A DNA stretch of 64,000 bases from Proteles cristata cristata (GCA_017311185.1 JAESUZ010002554.1:868001-932000); one strand, 5' to 3'; counted from the first letter of the stretch, positions 37,776-50,116 are shown. The notes: generated by a model from the sequence alone, not told the origin. Made by a program: numbers and translations.

Positions 37776-38019
37776 CAAAGTAGAATTTTTCTCAAAGGAC
37801 ATTTATGTTTTAAAAGATTTCAGAAAGAGACTCAATCTTAACTAGGAGATGCAGTGTCTGGCAGTCAATAGGACATTGACTAGAGTAGACAGATGGATGG
37901 GAGCAGGAGGGGAACATAAGGTCTTATTATGCCTTAGTATATTCCATGTTTATTATCTATGTCAGAGTTCACACCTTTGAAACTTGTCTTGACTGTAGGA
38001 GTAGTAAGGATTTACATAC

Positions 38020-38400
38020 ATTGGGGCTGTTCACAAATATTCCAGTTTCCTCCTTCCAGTAACAAAGTTGGACTGCAGCTCCCTACATCCTTGAAGGGAC
38101 ACATGACTAATGACTTGCTTAACTGATAAAATGGATGGACTGATAGGTAACGTCCTCAGGTGGGAGTCCTTAAATTCTAGGCATGATTAGCCATTCTTAC
38201 TGTCCCTCTGCTGCAGCATCTGGTGATGTATCAGAACCTCATCAATCTCAATTCTTGAGCTCATGGAACATGTCTCACTGCCCACCCATGATGGGCATGT
38301 CATGTGTGTAAGAAATACCCCTTCCTCAGTTGTCTTAAGCTACCGAGGCTTTGCTGTAATTTATGCATGATAACTCAACCTATTCTCACTAGCATAGAAG
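38020..38400 (+). repeat. MLT1/MST-like LTR
   Basis: The 3' part 'cttaagctaccgaggctttg', CTGTAATTTATGCATGATAA and 'ctcactagcatag' matches the end of MaLR LTRs. The upstream text fits the same class. Old solitary LTR. Confidence 0.5.
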
Positions 38401-39595
38401 TGAAAAATCTCTGGAGTGCCCCCTGATGATATCTGGGTTGTTATTGTTTTTAGCTTAGAAATGTTTCAGGTTAACTATCTAGAAAATATGACTGTTAGAT
38501 CATAATATGTCTAAAATTCTTCAAAATGGCTAATTATACTCTAGATATACTGATGATTTTCCTGAGCTCTGTCTTTAAGTTGATGTTTATATCGATGAAT
38601 CTGTGATTTCATTAACAGACTATCAGATGAGTTTACTGCTGTGTTGTGATCTGATTACAGAATACACCCTTTTCAAGATATTTTTTAGAAAGACCTGGTT
38701 TTTAATACTATAAAGGAAGATCCCCAGACAAGATCTTTTCTATGTTTACAAGAGACTTCTTCTCAAAATTTTGAGATTATAGAAATAGAGTTCAGCTAAG
38801 CAACTTTTTGGTAGGAATTTGGAGGTAAAATGAAAAACTATTTGTGGCAAAGTGAAAAAAAATGTCTAACTGCTAAAAAATGTTGAGAAGGGGGAGAAAT
38901 GGCTCATTGAGCACATGGTAGCAACACTGAAATATTTTAGGAGAAAGAAAACACCCTCATAAGAAATAAGATACCTGCTACTTAAGGACGACTGAAAAGA
39001 AACAATGCTTATACTAAGTGTATCAATTACCTATCAATGGAGTATGTTTATGGGTGACAACTTTCTCAAGTAGAAATTATCACTCATCATTAAACTTCAT
39101 TCAATTAACCAAGCAGGTGAGAAGGAGAATGCCACTGCTGAATCCTTTATACTTCCTATTTCTCATGTGTTCATTTTGAAAACTCAATATAGTCTTCACT
39201 GGGGGTAGCATATGGAATGACTAAATCTTAAGTATTAATTCAAAGCCATTTTTTTCTCTCCTCTATCCCAGAATGCAAAATACAGCTGAGAACAAAGTTA
39301 GAGCATAAGAAAACAGAGTCTTTCTCCCCTAGGCTCAGATAACAGACTTGTAGCCAAATGGAATTTTACCAAACTTGCTAAAATGGGTAACATTGTGTGA
39401 GCACTGTTCCCTTGGGAACTGTATAAAATGAGATGTCTATCTCAAAGGGTTCTCCAAGAAAAACCCTAAAAGAAATGGGCATTTGTCTTGACCAAGAGAC
39501 AACTGCAGAAAATCACAAACACCTAAGAATGGCTTAAACTAAAAAAATTTGAATTTTTCTCAAATATGATAATAAAAAGATATTAAATTTATTGG
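38401..39595. other. Unassigned non-coding DNA
   Basis: AT-rich, no recognisable feature. Confidence 0.45.
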
Positions 39596-39599
39596 ATAC

Positions 39600-39765
39600 C
39601 AATTATTCATTCTTTCAACAACATTTATTGATTGTATATAAGGTGCCAAAAACTATTCCAGATGCTTTTACATGAACCGTATAATTTGGTCAAGAACTCT
39701 GTACAGTACAGACTACTTTATAGATTAATGGCTTACCTAAAGTCACACAACTAATAAAGCTTTTT
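39600..39765 (-). repeat. MIR/L2-type old repeat
   Basis: 'ttcaacaacatttattgatt' and 'tacctaaagtcacacaacta' form the usual antisense MIR arrangement. Confidence 0.5.
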
Positions 39766-40223
39766 ATTCAAGAGGTTGACTTCATGCCAGTACTTTCCTG
39801 TGTACGAGGTTGCATCATTAATGTTTGGAGGGCCAAGGATGAGAGTATACATTGAAGCTCCTATACTATATGTCTGAATATTAAAAATTATAAACAGTGA
39901 TGTTCTGGATCCAGTTGCTATCGGCCCAGAAGAGCCAACTGTATGCATCTTTTCCCAAATTCACATGCAGTAGTGTTGCATCTGTGAAATGTTGCACCTT
40001 GAAATTGGCCATGACGGGAGGATATATATATATACACCACAACCAATGGCAAATGCTACAAATTAGGGGGTGCTGGTGGTTGCTTTCAGAGGCATCTTGT
40101 TAAACACTTACCAGCACACCATTACTTTTAACAACTTAACTGTTAAATAAAATAAGTTTCCTTCTCCAACCTTGAAAAATATATCTTCATAATAAGAAGT
40201 CCGAGCTTGAATTTAGAATTCCC

Positions 40224-40292
40224 TGTGGCCATCTTACACTATATGTTAACTAACTAGAATTTAAATAAAAATTTGAAACAACAATAAAAAAA
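40224..40292 (+). mobile_element. Very short LINE-1 3' tail insertion
   Basis: Only about 70 bases: 'acactatatgttaactaact', AGAATTTAAATAAAAATTTG and an A-rich tail, the extreme 3' end of a carnivore L1. The duplication TAGAATTCCC lies at 40214-40223 and 40293-40302. Confidence 0.85.
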
Positions 40293-40302
40293 TAGAATTC
40301 CC

Positions 40303-41619
40303 AAATGCCTTGGTCCATTACCAGAATTTGGGAAGGGGGGCAGTCCCTAGACTGTAGAGCCACAGACCTCTCCACATCTCATTCTACCCCTAGTTTCATC
40401 CTGCACAGGGAGGGACACTGTGTGGCTACTCCAAAATAGACTCTCAATTCCAATTCTCTATACACCATATACACGTGCACAGCTGCTCCTGGCTCAATCC
40501 ATGGGTGTATGTGTGTACACACCAGGGCCACAGTGCAACCTCCGTGGCCTGGAGAAAGAGAAGAGAAGCCTCACAGATACTAGAAGCGGGCGCAAGTCTT
40601 TGCAAGTGTGAAATTTCAGGGCCCGAGCTTGCAGAGTGTTATCTAGGATGGAAGGATGGTGCAGGGTCTGAGTGTGTCCCTGGTCTCACAGATGGATCAC
40701 ATGTGGGGAGTGGTACTGATGAAGAAGGGCCGGAGTAAAGCCCCCTAACACACAGGGCACTATTGCCAGTTCTAAGAGTGGTACCGAATACAGAAGTCCA
40801 AAACCCTCATGAAGTTCATGTTCCACTAAGAGGAAATATGATCATTTAAGTATTTAAAACAAATTATCTCCAAGATCAAATTGGCTATATTGCCACCTTT
40901 TTCTTCAGCCCAAGTACAAAAAATTAATATTTGCCATTTATTGACAGCTCGTATTTACTCAGAAATTACTAAGTTCTTAGAAGCTGAATGACTAAAAACT
41001 CAGAGCCTAGCTATTTACTTTAGTTAGCAAAATGATTACTAATATTTGTTTATCATCACAGTATTTGTTATTGGACAGACTGAGGATGGCTTCCTACTCG
41101 ATGCAACCTACCTAGCTGATCCTTTTGCAATTTTTAGAGACTGGGCTCACTCCTTGCTCATGGGACCTGTTACCATGGGTGATAAAACACTTTTGTTACT
41201 TACCTGAGGGTTAGGACCATGTGGGCACCGAGAACCAGCACATCACTGTGTTACACATTTATATTGTAAATATTTCGGTTAGGGTAAAAAAAAAATTAAA
41301 CTGGAATTATATTTGGGAAAAGGAATTCAAAAGAAGGAGAAGAAAGATTTACGTTTAATTTAACCTTTCTATATTTTTCTTAATTATGTGAAGGCAATGG
41401 GATTATGGGCCATTTTGGTTTCCTTCATGTAAAATTAAATGTAAATTACAGTCTTTTTAATAGCATTAAAACACATCTTGTATTTTTTAAACCTCTTGAA
41501 AGTTACTAAAATTTAAACAAAAAGAACACTGCTATATACCAACTATTTATATGGTATGTATTCTTCGTAAATTTTACTGTTTTTTTCTTCTTCAAAACAG
41601 GAAATATGTAAACAGCACA
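40303..41619. other. Unassigned non-coding DNA
   Basis: A GC-richer patch at 40380-40740 carries frames of 63-87 codons that look like chance frames. Otherwise AT-rich with no recognisable feature. Confidence 0.4.
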
Positions 41620-42015
41620 ATTTTCCCAGAGGTCCTAGATTTCACTGAAGCTAACTAGTTCTGCTGCCTAGAAGATCTCCTTAAGTCCAGGACAGCTCCC
41701 TGAGCATCGCTGTGTGTGAAATATAATACAATGTAAGTAGGCTGCCCCTAGAGTCACGAGGCTTCCTCCTCTGGAAACACCACCCACCTTCAAATCTCTG
41801 AGTCAGATCTCTCTCAGTTTCCTCTGATCTTTCTGTTGGGGCAATCCTGAAGAAGGTTTTCAAGAAATCCAGAGCAACTTTTGTTCGTGCATGCTTATCT
41901 TCTATTTCAAGTGTGTTTCTAATGTGTAACGCATTGGCTGTATGTAAGTTCAATTAGCTGTACTTAGCATGGAGTTAATTTTAAAAATAAACTTTTCTTA
42001 AATCTGAAAAAATAA
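41620..42015 (+). other. Unassigned segment with poly(A)-like end
   Basis: The segment is more balanced in composition than its surroundings and ends with AATAAA (41986), then an A-rich stretch at 42009-42020. That is the shape of a retrocopy or a non-coding exon. A 90-codon antisense frame covers it. I recognise no parent gene, and no target duplication was found. Confidence 0.25.
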
Positions 42016-42374
42016 AAAAAGAAGCACATGGGCAAAGTGTCCGCATTTCTGGTTCTGGTGCCAATGCTGTCTCTTGCACACTTATTTGGTCACCTTTTAT
42101 AGCTCATGAACCTCCATGGCCTCATTTTCTCCATCCAAAATCCAGAATATTGACATGGGTTGCTGCCTTCAGGATAGTACAGTAAGCAGCTGTATGTGAA
42201 AGCAAGCTGAAGTCTAGGAGGGGTTAACACAGATAGGAGAGTCCTCTGAGAAATGCTTGTTTTTTTTTAATATTAAAAGATTTCTTATAGTCAAGGGTAA
42301 GATTTGTTTGTTGTTTTTTTTTTCAACATGGAAATTAATTCTTTATGTGCAGGATTTAAAATTTGAACTATTGG

Positions 42375-42557
42375 ATGTGGGGGGGGAGGGGGGGATGGGC
42401 ATGGAGGAGGGCACTTGTGGGGATGAGCACTGAGTGTTATATGGAAACTAATTTGACAATAAACTATTTGTAAAAAAAAAAACCAACAGGAAAAAAAAAT
42501 TATCCAGTTTACAGAACAAAGAGAAAAAAAGATTAAAGACAAGGAACAAACAAACAA
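42375..42557 (+). mobile_element. LINE-1 3' end with apparent 3' transduction
   Basis: It has the G-rich L1 tail, GAGCACTGAGTGTTATATGG and GACAATAAACTATTTG, then A11 (42472-42482). About 75 further bases follow, ending ACAAACAAACAAAAA. The whole block lies between AAAATTTGAACTATTGG copies at 42358-42374 and 42558-42574. The extra segment is best explained as flanking DNA carried along from the source locus. Confidence 0.8.
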
Positions 42558-42574
42558 AAAATTTGAACTATTGG

Positions 42575-42799
42575 GTTACCTGGGTGGCTCGGTTGGTCGA
42601 ACATCCAATTCTCTAACTCTTGATTTCAGCTCAGGTCATGATCTCACAGTTTCGAGTTCTAGCCCCACATCTGGCTTTGCTCTAGCAGCACAGAGCCTGC
42701 TTGGGATTCTCGCTGTCCCTCTCTCTCTGCCCCTCCCCTGCTCATGCTGTCTTTGTCTCTCTCAAAATAAATAAAACAAACTTAAAAAACAAAACCAAA
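42575..42799 (+). mobile_element. CAN SINE, + strand
   Basis: Head GTTACCTGGGTGGCTCGG, CT-rich part and an AAATAAAACAAAC tail. Its right flank TTGAACTATTG (42801-42811) repeats the right duplication of the L1 just upstream, so it hit the same target. Confidence 0.9.
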
Positions 42800-44090
42800 C
42801 TTGAACTATTGATAAGTTTGTTTTTGTTGTTTCGTTTTGTTTCACTCTTCCATAAGAAGCCATGTACATGCAACGCATTTTTTTCAACAACTTTCTTAAA
42901 CCTGGATCATAATTTACCCAATTTACTCCAGTGATAGTTATGGTTTATTTCACAAAATGTGAAATAAAAATTAGTTGAATGTATTTCTATGATGTCATCT
43001 GAACATTTAAAATATAAGGAACTGATTGCTTCTGGCATACACACAATCTCAGTTACTGTGGGTTTAAAATGCAGGCAGCATTTATGAGGATACGCCATGT
43101 GCACATACCCTCCTCCCACAACTGGGAAAAGAAACCTGCTGTTATTTTCACTGGACGCTGGGTGTCAGTAATTTGACCTGGGGACATGAGGGAAAGGCAG
43201 ACAAAGATGGAGGACGGATGTCAAATGAAGGGACATGGTTGAAATTTTAAGTCGCTGACAGGGCATCATTGAGGAAGGGGACGCTGCAGTTCTGGAAGGG
43301 ACAGTTGTCCTGGGCAAGAAACCACAGCAGAGGCCATGGGAGAGTCGGGCTGCATTTCCTCTCTCCAGGGTTAGCTCTTTTGTTCATGCCTGCTTATCTC
43401 AGAGCTGTGAGAGTCCTTCAGGCAAGAAACTACATGTTGCAGGCTGAGGCTGCTCAGTATCTTTCGGGCAGGGTGCTTTTGTGGGAGGCAGGCGGAGGGC
43501 TCAAGTGTCTCTCCCTCGGATTTCAGTTGTCATCTATAGACTCTCTTCTAATGGGGTCTTTTCCCCATTAGGAACTAGGACTTGAGACTCGTCCACCAGC
43601 CCTCCCCCTGCACTGGGCACTCTCCATCTGAATGCCTGGCAGCCAGGCTTTGGGTCCCTGGCACACTGCTCAACCCGGCCTTTCCCTTTTGTTGCCCTCA
43701 GGCCTGTGTAATTGTAAGTCAAGTCACTGGGCACCCAGGTGCATTCAGAAAAGCCCCATGGTCTCTGGCAGCTACTGTTCATTTCAGCCAAAGCTGAAGA
43801 GGAAGGAGGGCATCGGGCTTAAGGGGACCCATCCCAGCCTTCCTCCCAGCCCCTGAAATAGTCAAGTTCCCTCCAAAGAGGCTCAAATGGAATATTCTAT
43901 GGGCAAGTAGATACCACATCACCTCTGCTGAGGTGGGAGCTGGCAGCTCCTCCCTGTTAAGTGTGTGTCTCAATGTCTTTTCTTCAAGTGACTTTTACAG
44001 CAAAAGAGCTGTCACTGTGAACAGATGAGACAGGAGTCTCCTTCACTTGCTTCATTGCTGCTGCTGACTCAGAGTCAGGAGACCAGACAG

Positions 44091-44096
44091 GTGAGA
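44091..44096 (+). promoter_or_regulatory. Candidate splice donor of a non-coding exon
   Basis: CAG|GTGAGA fits the donor consensus perfectly, at 44088-44096. It follows a TGCTGACTCA (MAF/AP-1-like) motif at 44061-44070. It sits where an untranslated first exon of BBOX1 could lie. Isolated donor matches are common, so this is only a candidate. Confidence 0.25.
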
Positions 44097-44219
44097 ACTG
44101 CCCTTCCTTCTACCAGGAAAGACTCTGAACTAAGACAATGCTTTCACTGAGTCTGGGGGTTTTGTGGTTTCAGGCACTAACAGGGGTTTCAGTATTTTCT
44201 CTTTCTAACTGCTTCTTCT

Positions 44220-44325
44220 CTAGGCCATAAAATCTCTTTCCTTCCCTTCCTTTCCCCTTCTCCTTCCCCTTCTCTTTCCTTCCCTCCCTCCCTTCTCTCT
44301 TTCTCTCTTTCCTTCTGCTTCCAAG
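44220..44325. repeat. Pyrimidine-rich low-complexity tract
   Basis: About 100 bases of CCTTCC, CCTTCTC and TTTCTC blocks. Confidence 0.85.
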
Positions 44326-45305
44326 CTCCCTTCAGGAGTTGCTACACCTTCGGGTTGAGACAACCTTGCTCATTTGCAAACCCCAGCAGTGTGTGGGGGC
44401 AGGGCTTCTGTGGAGCCGCCAGGAGCAGAAAGAAAGGCTCCCAAGTAGTGACATTACATCAGATGTCAGACCTAGAGAAACAGCGGGCAGATCAATCTGG
44501 GATACGCTGGTAACCAGGAGGCTCCCTCCCCCCAAAGGACTTTGAGGATCGAAGCTGACCTTTCCTTTCCTCAGTGAATTTTGCATGGTTTGGTGCCTAA
44601 AACACATCTGAGAACAGGTATGACTGAGCTCATCTTTGCCTTATTTGAAGAGCTTCAGGTCTGTGGATGGTGGCGGGGGTGGGGGGTGATATCCAATTGG
44701 AAATCCAGGCACATGTGTCTCCCAGCCTTGTGGGCTGTGATGGGGATGGTCCATCAGGCATTTGGAATAGGCTTGATTTTGGAATGCAGTGGATCTGATT
44801 GCTTCTTGGCAGTTTTCCTTTCCCAATTATGTTTGGCTTCGTCTGGTAGTCAAGTTACTTTACAGTCCCTAAGCTGATCCAGAAAGCATACAGAGGGGAC
44901 AGAGAGCATACTGTCTAAAAAATAGACTGGGTGGTGGGAAAGGGAGGTTTCTGGCTGGATTTGGAAATATTCACTGAATAATCCACAATCCAGCCCAAAG
45001 AAAGGGACTATATACCTTGGCCCTTTGTGAAGTCCAAAAAGCTGAATGTAACATGCTTTTCTAGAATACTGATCAATTAAAACTGAACTTTGTGTGTGCT
45101 TTCAATTGTTTTTGCTGTTGAATGTAGTTCAAGTGGAGATATGACAGGTATCTTGAATTGATTTTATTATACAACATAGAACTTCTCATAATGAATATAT
45201 GTTCTGATCCAAAGATTTAACAGTCGTAAAATCTAGACCTAGTAAAATACATTACATCAGCAAACAAATACTTTGATAAAGGAGCTTCAATCTGAATGTG
45301 GTAAT

Positions 45306-45329
45306 CTTTTTTAATGTTTTTATTTATTT

Positions 45330-45368
<39 letters not shown>

Positions 45369-45545
45369 CATGAGCAGGAAAGGGTGAAAGAGAGAGAGAG
45401 GGAGATACAGAATCTGAAGCAGGCTCCAGGCTCTGAGCTAGCTGTCAGCACAGAGCCTGACGCGGGACTCAAACCTATGAACTGTGAGATCATGACCTGA
45501 GCCGAAGTCAGACGCTCAACCGACTGAGCCACCCAGGCGCCCCTT
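45306..45545 (-). mobile_element. CAN SINE, - strand
   Basis: The head complement CCACCCAGGCGCCCC is at 45529-45543, with a long (GA)n at 45333-45366. The duplication AATGTGGTAAT lies at 45295-45305 and 45546-45556. Confidence 0.93.
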
Positions 45546-45556
45546 AATGTGGTAAT

Positions 45557-46365
45557 GTTTATCAGAGTGAAACTTTTTATAAAACTTTTTTCCTTTTTAT
45601 AATTTAGGAAGGAAGTGTTTGCACAAAAATTAATACTCTAAACAAGATAGCAGGCAGAATGGTAAACCTACTTAAGAGAATGGGGACTGCTTTTCCTAAT
45701 GGCTTTATAGAATTCATTAGTCACAGAAGTCTATTCATGAATTATTAAATAGCTCAGTCACTTACTAAATCAAGTTAAAAACAAATAAAAAACAACAGCC
45801 TCTAAGTTCAAGGCCCTTAGGTAGGGAGTGTAATGAGTAGAGTGGGCATGTATTCAAATGATACTAAAGTTCAGACACTCCAACACTGACAGTCTGGTCA
45901 ACCTCTACCTTACCAAGTGGAAATGAGTTGAGTTTTATGATTTAAAGGTTGATATATAAAAGAATAGTAATACTTTCGAAGCCTTTATGGTGTAATGTCT
46001 GGAAAACTTTCTGCCCTCTTCTTGCAATGATGAAATGTCGGATGGTGAGGTCAACTAACAACCAACAAACTTGAGATTTGGCTATGATTTTAATAGTACA
46101 TTTTTGGTAACTTAAAAGTATTGCCTGGAAAATTATTCAGCCACACATTCTCCATGATGTAGTACTGAGTAATGGTCAAGTTACTACTTCCTCTGCTTTC
46201 AAGTCAATTACTTCACCTGCCCAGGCTCAAGGTCACCTATAAAATAGAACTGATAGCACTGAATTCATAGTTTCATGAATTAAATAAGGATTAAATAAGG
46301 TTAAGGTAATTGAAACCATCAGCAGAGGGGCCATAACATAAATACTAAATAGTCTTATGCATACA
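45557..46365. other. Unassigned DNA with one MIR relic
   Basis: 46180-46310 resembles an MIR copy ('ggctcaaggtcacctataaa' and 'catgaattaaataaggatta'). Nothing else is recognised. Confidence 0.45.
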
Positions 46366-46388
46366 ACACACACACACACACACACACA

Positions 46389-46422
<34 letters not shown>
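46366..46422. repeat. (CA)n(CT)n compound microsatellite
   Basis: Thirteen CA units run directly into about sixteen CT units. Confidence 0.97.
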
Positions 46423-46425
<3 letters not shown>

Positions 46426-47262
46426 TGTCATACAATTTGTATGTTTCTTGCATTCTGATTATTTTCTGATCTTACCACCTAGAAGCAAAAGGTCAAACAC
46501 AGGAGAGAATCCTGCCATCTGATAGCAGGTCTGATAACTTACCTAAAGAAGGAAAATGGAAATTAACAGATGCTGACATTGATAACATGAGCCCACTCTA
46601 TTCTTTCCTTCTCTTATGAAAAAACAGTAAAATATTATAGTGTTTTATTTTAGGGGTGAGTAACCTAATACATGAATCAACCTTCTCAGACATATTAAGT
46701 TCCATCAATTTAAATTTTGTGTAGAGTAAATCAACTTCCTAAGAATCTTATCTCAAACCCATGATTCAAGTTAGCTATAATTAGTGTTTGAGAAATTTTT
46801 GCACTCTCTTTTATTAGGACTAGAAAATATTTATATGTGCACAGTGAAATGGCAAACCTAGATTTGGAGCAACCTCTCCTTCTAGCCAACTTTGTGGGCT
46901 TGGACAAATAACACCCAGTATCTCTGAGCCTCCATTGTCCTTGCTTCTCAGATGAGGCACTGAGCCCAGTGATATCACAAGTTGTTTCTTTCAGGCTCTG
47001 AGAGTTCTAGTTCTAGGTTCTTTATTTCCAAGATCAATGCATAAAGTAACTTTCGGAGCTACTTTCTCAAGTTTCCAAACAGTGCTGGAGAAAATGAGCC
47101 TACAAAACTTGAATTTATAAAATTTTTAAAAAAGATAAAAACCACACCCATCACTGAAGTAGAATAATCTCTAAAACAGATGGTTTAGTTGTGCCAAACA
47201 GGAGTCCCAAATAAACTTCTAATACTCTAAAGGGGAAAAATATGGTGAGTCTGTTATAAAGG

Positions 47263-47263
<1 letters not shown>
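46423..47263. other. Unassigned DNA with one MIR relic
   Basis: 46860-46980 resembles MIR ('gtgggcttggacaaataaca', 'tctcagatgaggcactgagc'). No gene. Confidence 0.45.

Positions 47264-47309
<46 letters not shown>
47264..47309. repeat. (CA)n microsatellite
   Basis: About 22 uninterrupted CA units. Confidence 0.97.
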
Positions 47310-47310
<1 letters not shown>

Positions 47311-48383
47311 AAGTGATTGGATTAAATTAAAAGAAATCTATTCTTTCAGACTGGAATCCCCCTGATTCAAGATCTGCTTTTCAGGACAAGCAAGTCTACT
47401 CCTTCCAACCAAAACCAATCTGATATTTCATAAACCAAATTTTAATTGTGAGTAAGGAGAAGTCCAATAATAACTAAGTCCTAAAAACAAATAAACATTT
47501 TTGTTTTATAGGTGTTCCTTAATTTAGCAGAAAGTATATTCATGACTTCAGTATAGATTTATGAATTTAGCAAAGAGTATATCTATATCTATATGGCTAG
47601 GAATATCTATTTTATCCTTTTCTTTTCCTTTAGAGAAACACGATGGTTTATCAAATAACTACATGTCCATGATGCTTCAAAAGGGGTCAATCTAATAGGT
47701 CAAGTAGGCTAAATGGAGGAACAGATTTCAACAAATCATATTCATGTACAAATCTATAAGCTTTCAGACAGAATTTGCCTTTAAATACTTATGATCCTTG
47801 ATTTTTCTTTCTTTTTGAATGTTCATTGCATTTGCCTCAATAGAGCCTGAAATAAACAAGATAAGTTAAAGCGAGAAACCATTTTCCCATTTCTCTCTGC
47901 TTTTGTTTAGATTACCATTCACATGTGTCATAAACTGAGAAAGGGATAGTGAAAAGTAGAAATGACCCAACAAGTTCCTTCACAGATACCCAAACAATGT
48001 AACTGCAGCAACACCCAAGTTTTTCCAGTTCTACCACACTCTCCCATGTGCCTCGGGCAACTCCCATCAGCACCTGGTCCTGATGAAGCCTCCTCTCTTG
48101 AAATAACCCTCCTCAGAATATCCTTTGGCCAAGCCGGCAGGGGGAAAGAGTCAGGTTCCCCTATATCTGGAAGTGCGTTTCCCTGTCCAGTTCAAATGTG
48201 TTAGGTAGAAGAAGGAGAGAAAAAAGAGACAGGTGGAAAACTTCAATTGGCAGGTTGGAATGTAATTAGTGTTTGTTGGTACAGATGTCTCTAAGTGTGG
48301 GATATGGGCATAGTGCCATCTTTAAGCAAAGGGACGATGTTTATTATGGTGGAAAATGTGCCCTTCAAATGTATCCATTAAAA
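47310..48383. other. Unassigned non-coding DNA
   Basis: The 80-codon frame at 47962-48204 has no recognisable domain. No repeat is identified. Confidence 0.45.
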
Positions 48384-48397
48384 ATCGATGTATTAAG

Positions 48398-48621
48398 GGG
48401 CGCCTGGGTGGCTTAGTCGGTTAAGCGTCCGACTTTCGCTTGGGTCATGATCTCGCGGTTCGTGGGTTCGAGCCCCGCGTCGGGCTCTGCGCTGACTGCC
48501 AGCTCAGAGCCTGGAGCCTGTTTCAGCCTGTGACTCCCTCTCTCTCTGACCCTCCCCTGCTCACACTGTCTCTCTCTCTCTCCTAAAAATAAATAAAACA
48601 TTTAAAAAAAAAAAAAAAAGA
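48398..48621 (+). mobile_element. CAN SINE, + strand, young felid type
   Basis: Nearly identical to the copy at 62098 over the tRNA-related part. It keeps an A-box-like TGGCTTAGTCGG (48409-48420) and a B-box GGTTCGAGCCC (48465-48475), the internal Pol III promoter. It has a long pure A tail and the exact duplication ATCGATGTATTAAG at 48384-48397 and 48622-48635. Confidence 0.96.
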
Positions 48622-48819
48622 ATCGATGTATTAAGTTCTAGTTTTATGAAAATTCTTTGAACCACAACATTTTCAAACTCATTAATGAATACATTTTGGG
48701 AAATGAGTTGGGGCTAGCATACATATCAACATACATGGAATGTTGATGATAAAGATAAATGGAAATAATTTATTTTTTTCTTAATTGTATTACTCCCTTG
48801 GAGAACTTACGATGGGTTC

Positions 48820-48990
48820 TACTGTCATCTGTATGCTGGTATCCCCTAACCTCTTTTTTCAGTGGCTTAGTCAGGTAATTGCAGTATGTTTTTCATTGGG
48901 TTGTAATGAAGACTCAATGAGTCATTGTATGTGAAGCACTTCAAATATGAGTGGCATGAAAAAGGCATTTGGTAAATGTAAACAATTACT
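48820..48990 (+). repeat. MIR SINE 3' part
   Basis: 'gtaatgaagactcaatgagt', 'tgtgaagcacttcaaatatg' and GGCATTTGGTAAATGT follow the MIR 3' half. Confidence 0.55.
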
Positions 48991-50116
48991 AATATTGTAA
49001 TATTACCATCAATATAATTAAAACCAATATTCTTATTGTACAACCAAACTAGTTATTCTTTTGTAAGATGGCATAAACAATTACCACTATTTTTCCAATC
49101 TCTCAAGGCAAAAAAAAAAAAAATGAAAGAAAGAAATGAAAAATAAACCACCTTCTTCCTTCATTAAGGTATTAATTTTTCTTCTTTTCATACTAGAAAT
49201 ATCACATCTGTTCTATATTGTATAATTCGAAGCCCACATTTTGAAAGACATTTGTAAACTGGAAAGTGACCATGAACCCCGAAAAGTACAGAATCTAGAG
49301 ATCACATACTATAAAGAGCAGGCTGAAAAGTTTAGTAGATTTAGAGAAGAGAGGGGATGAAGGAGACATCTGATTATGGTCCATCATAATTGAAGAACTA
49401 TTATAGTAGGATAAATACATCCTATACTGTTTTGAAAAATCAGGAAAAGATCAATATGAAAAATCTATTTTAAAAGGTGGTTATGTTCTCAGTATAAAGA
49501 GGATGAGCTTGAAAACTACATATGTTTATTGTGTGTGTGTGTTGATATTTTAAGGTATATTTTGCCTTTGATCTTTGGCAAGTAATTTTAGCATGTGAAT
49601 AATCCACGAGTTTATAAATACATCAGGTTAAGTACCAAAAAGAATAAACAACAAGGTAAACAAACTAGGATACATGCATGTCTTTTTTCCTGCTTCTGTT
49701 TTGCCTGTGGACATTCCATCATCCATGTTTATATTTATTTGCTATGAAACCAGAACCTTCTCTATCTCTCATCTGATTGCCACCCACTGAAAAAAACATA
49801 GCCTTGTAACGAGAAGAAGGCTTGGTATTACCACATGTCTGGTAAACACAGCCACGTCTCCATATGGGTGTCTATAGGAACAAGGAATTAGTATGCATTT
49901 AGAAGCATTGATCACATCCTGTAAGACTTCCTCAAATAGACATTTTCTCTAAAGACATGTCCTGTAACCTCTCAGACAACTCTCGGTGACATTTGGACCT
50001 AACCTTATTTTCTTGTTTACTTTCATAATGATCTCACTTTTTCTTCCACTCTGGAACTTCATGGTGATCTTTGAACTTTTGGTACAGCATGTCAGACACA
50101 AAGAATATGCCTCTGG
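48991..50116. other. Unassigned non-coding DNA
   Basis: AT-rich, no gene or repeat that I can support. Confidence 0.45.

Larger units (their letters stand above)
42812..45290. other. Non-coding DNA upstream of BBOX1, GC-richer
   Basis: 43200-44900 is clearly richer in GC than the flanks and almost free of recognisable repeats, apart from a pyrimidine tract. It may hold a distal promoter or non-coding first exon of BBOX1. Frames of up to 100 codons overlap on both strands and none is convincing. Confidence 0.4.

Noticed and set aside
43269..43856. Several 70-100 codon frames on both strands near 43.5 kb
   Set aside because: They overlap one another in opposite directions in a GC-richer patch, with no homology or splice structure.
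46366..47309. Direct repeats that might suggest a repeat array
   Set aside because: They are dinucleotide microsatellites. No spacer-repeat pattern, cas gene or other prokaryotic signal occurs.
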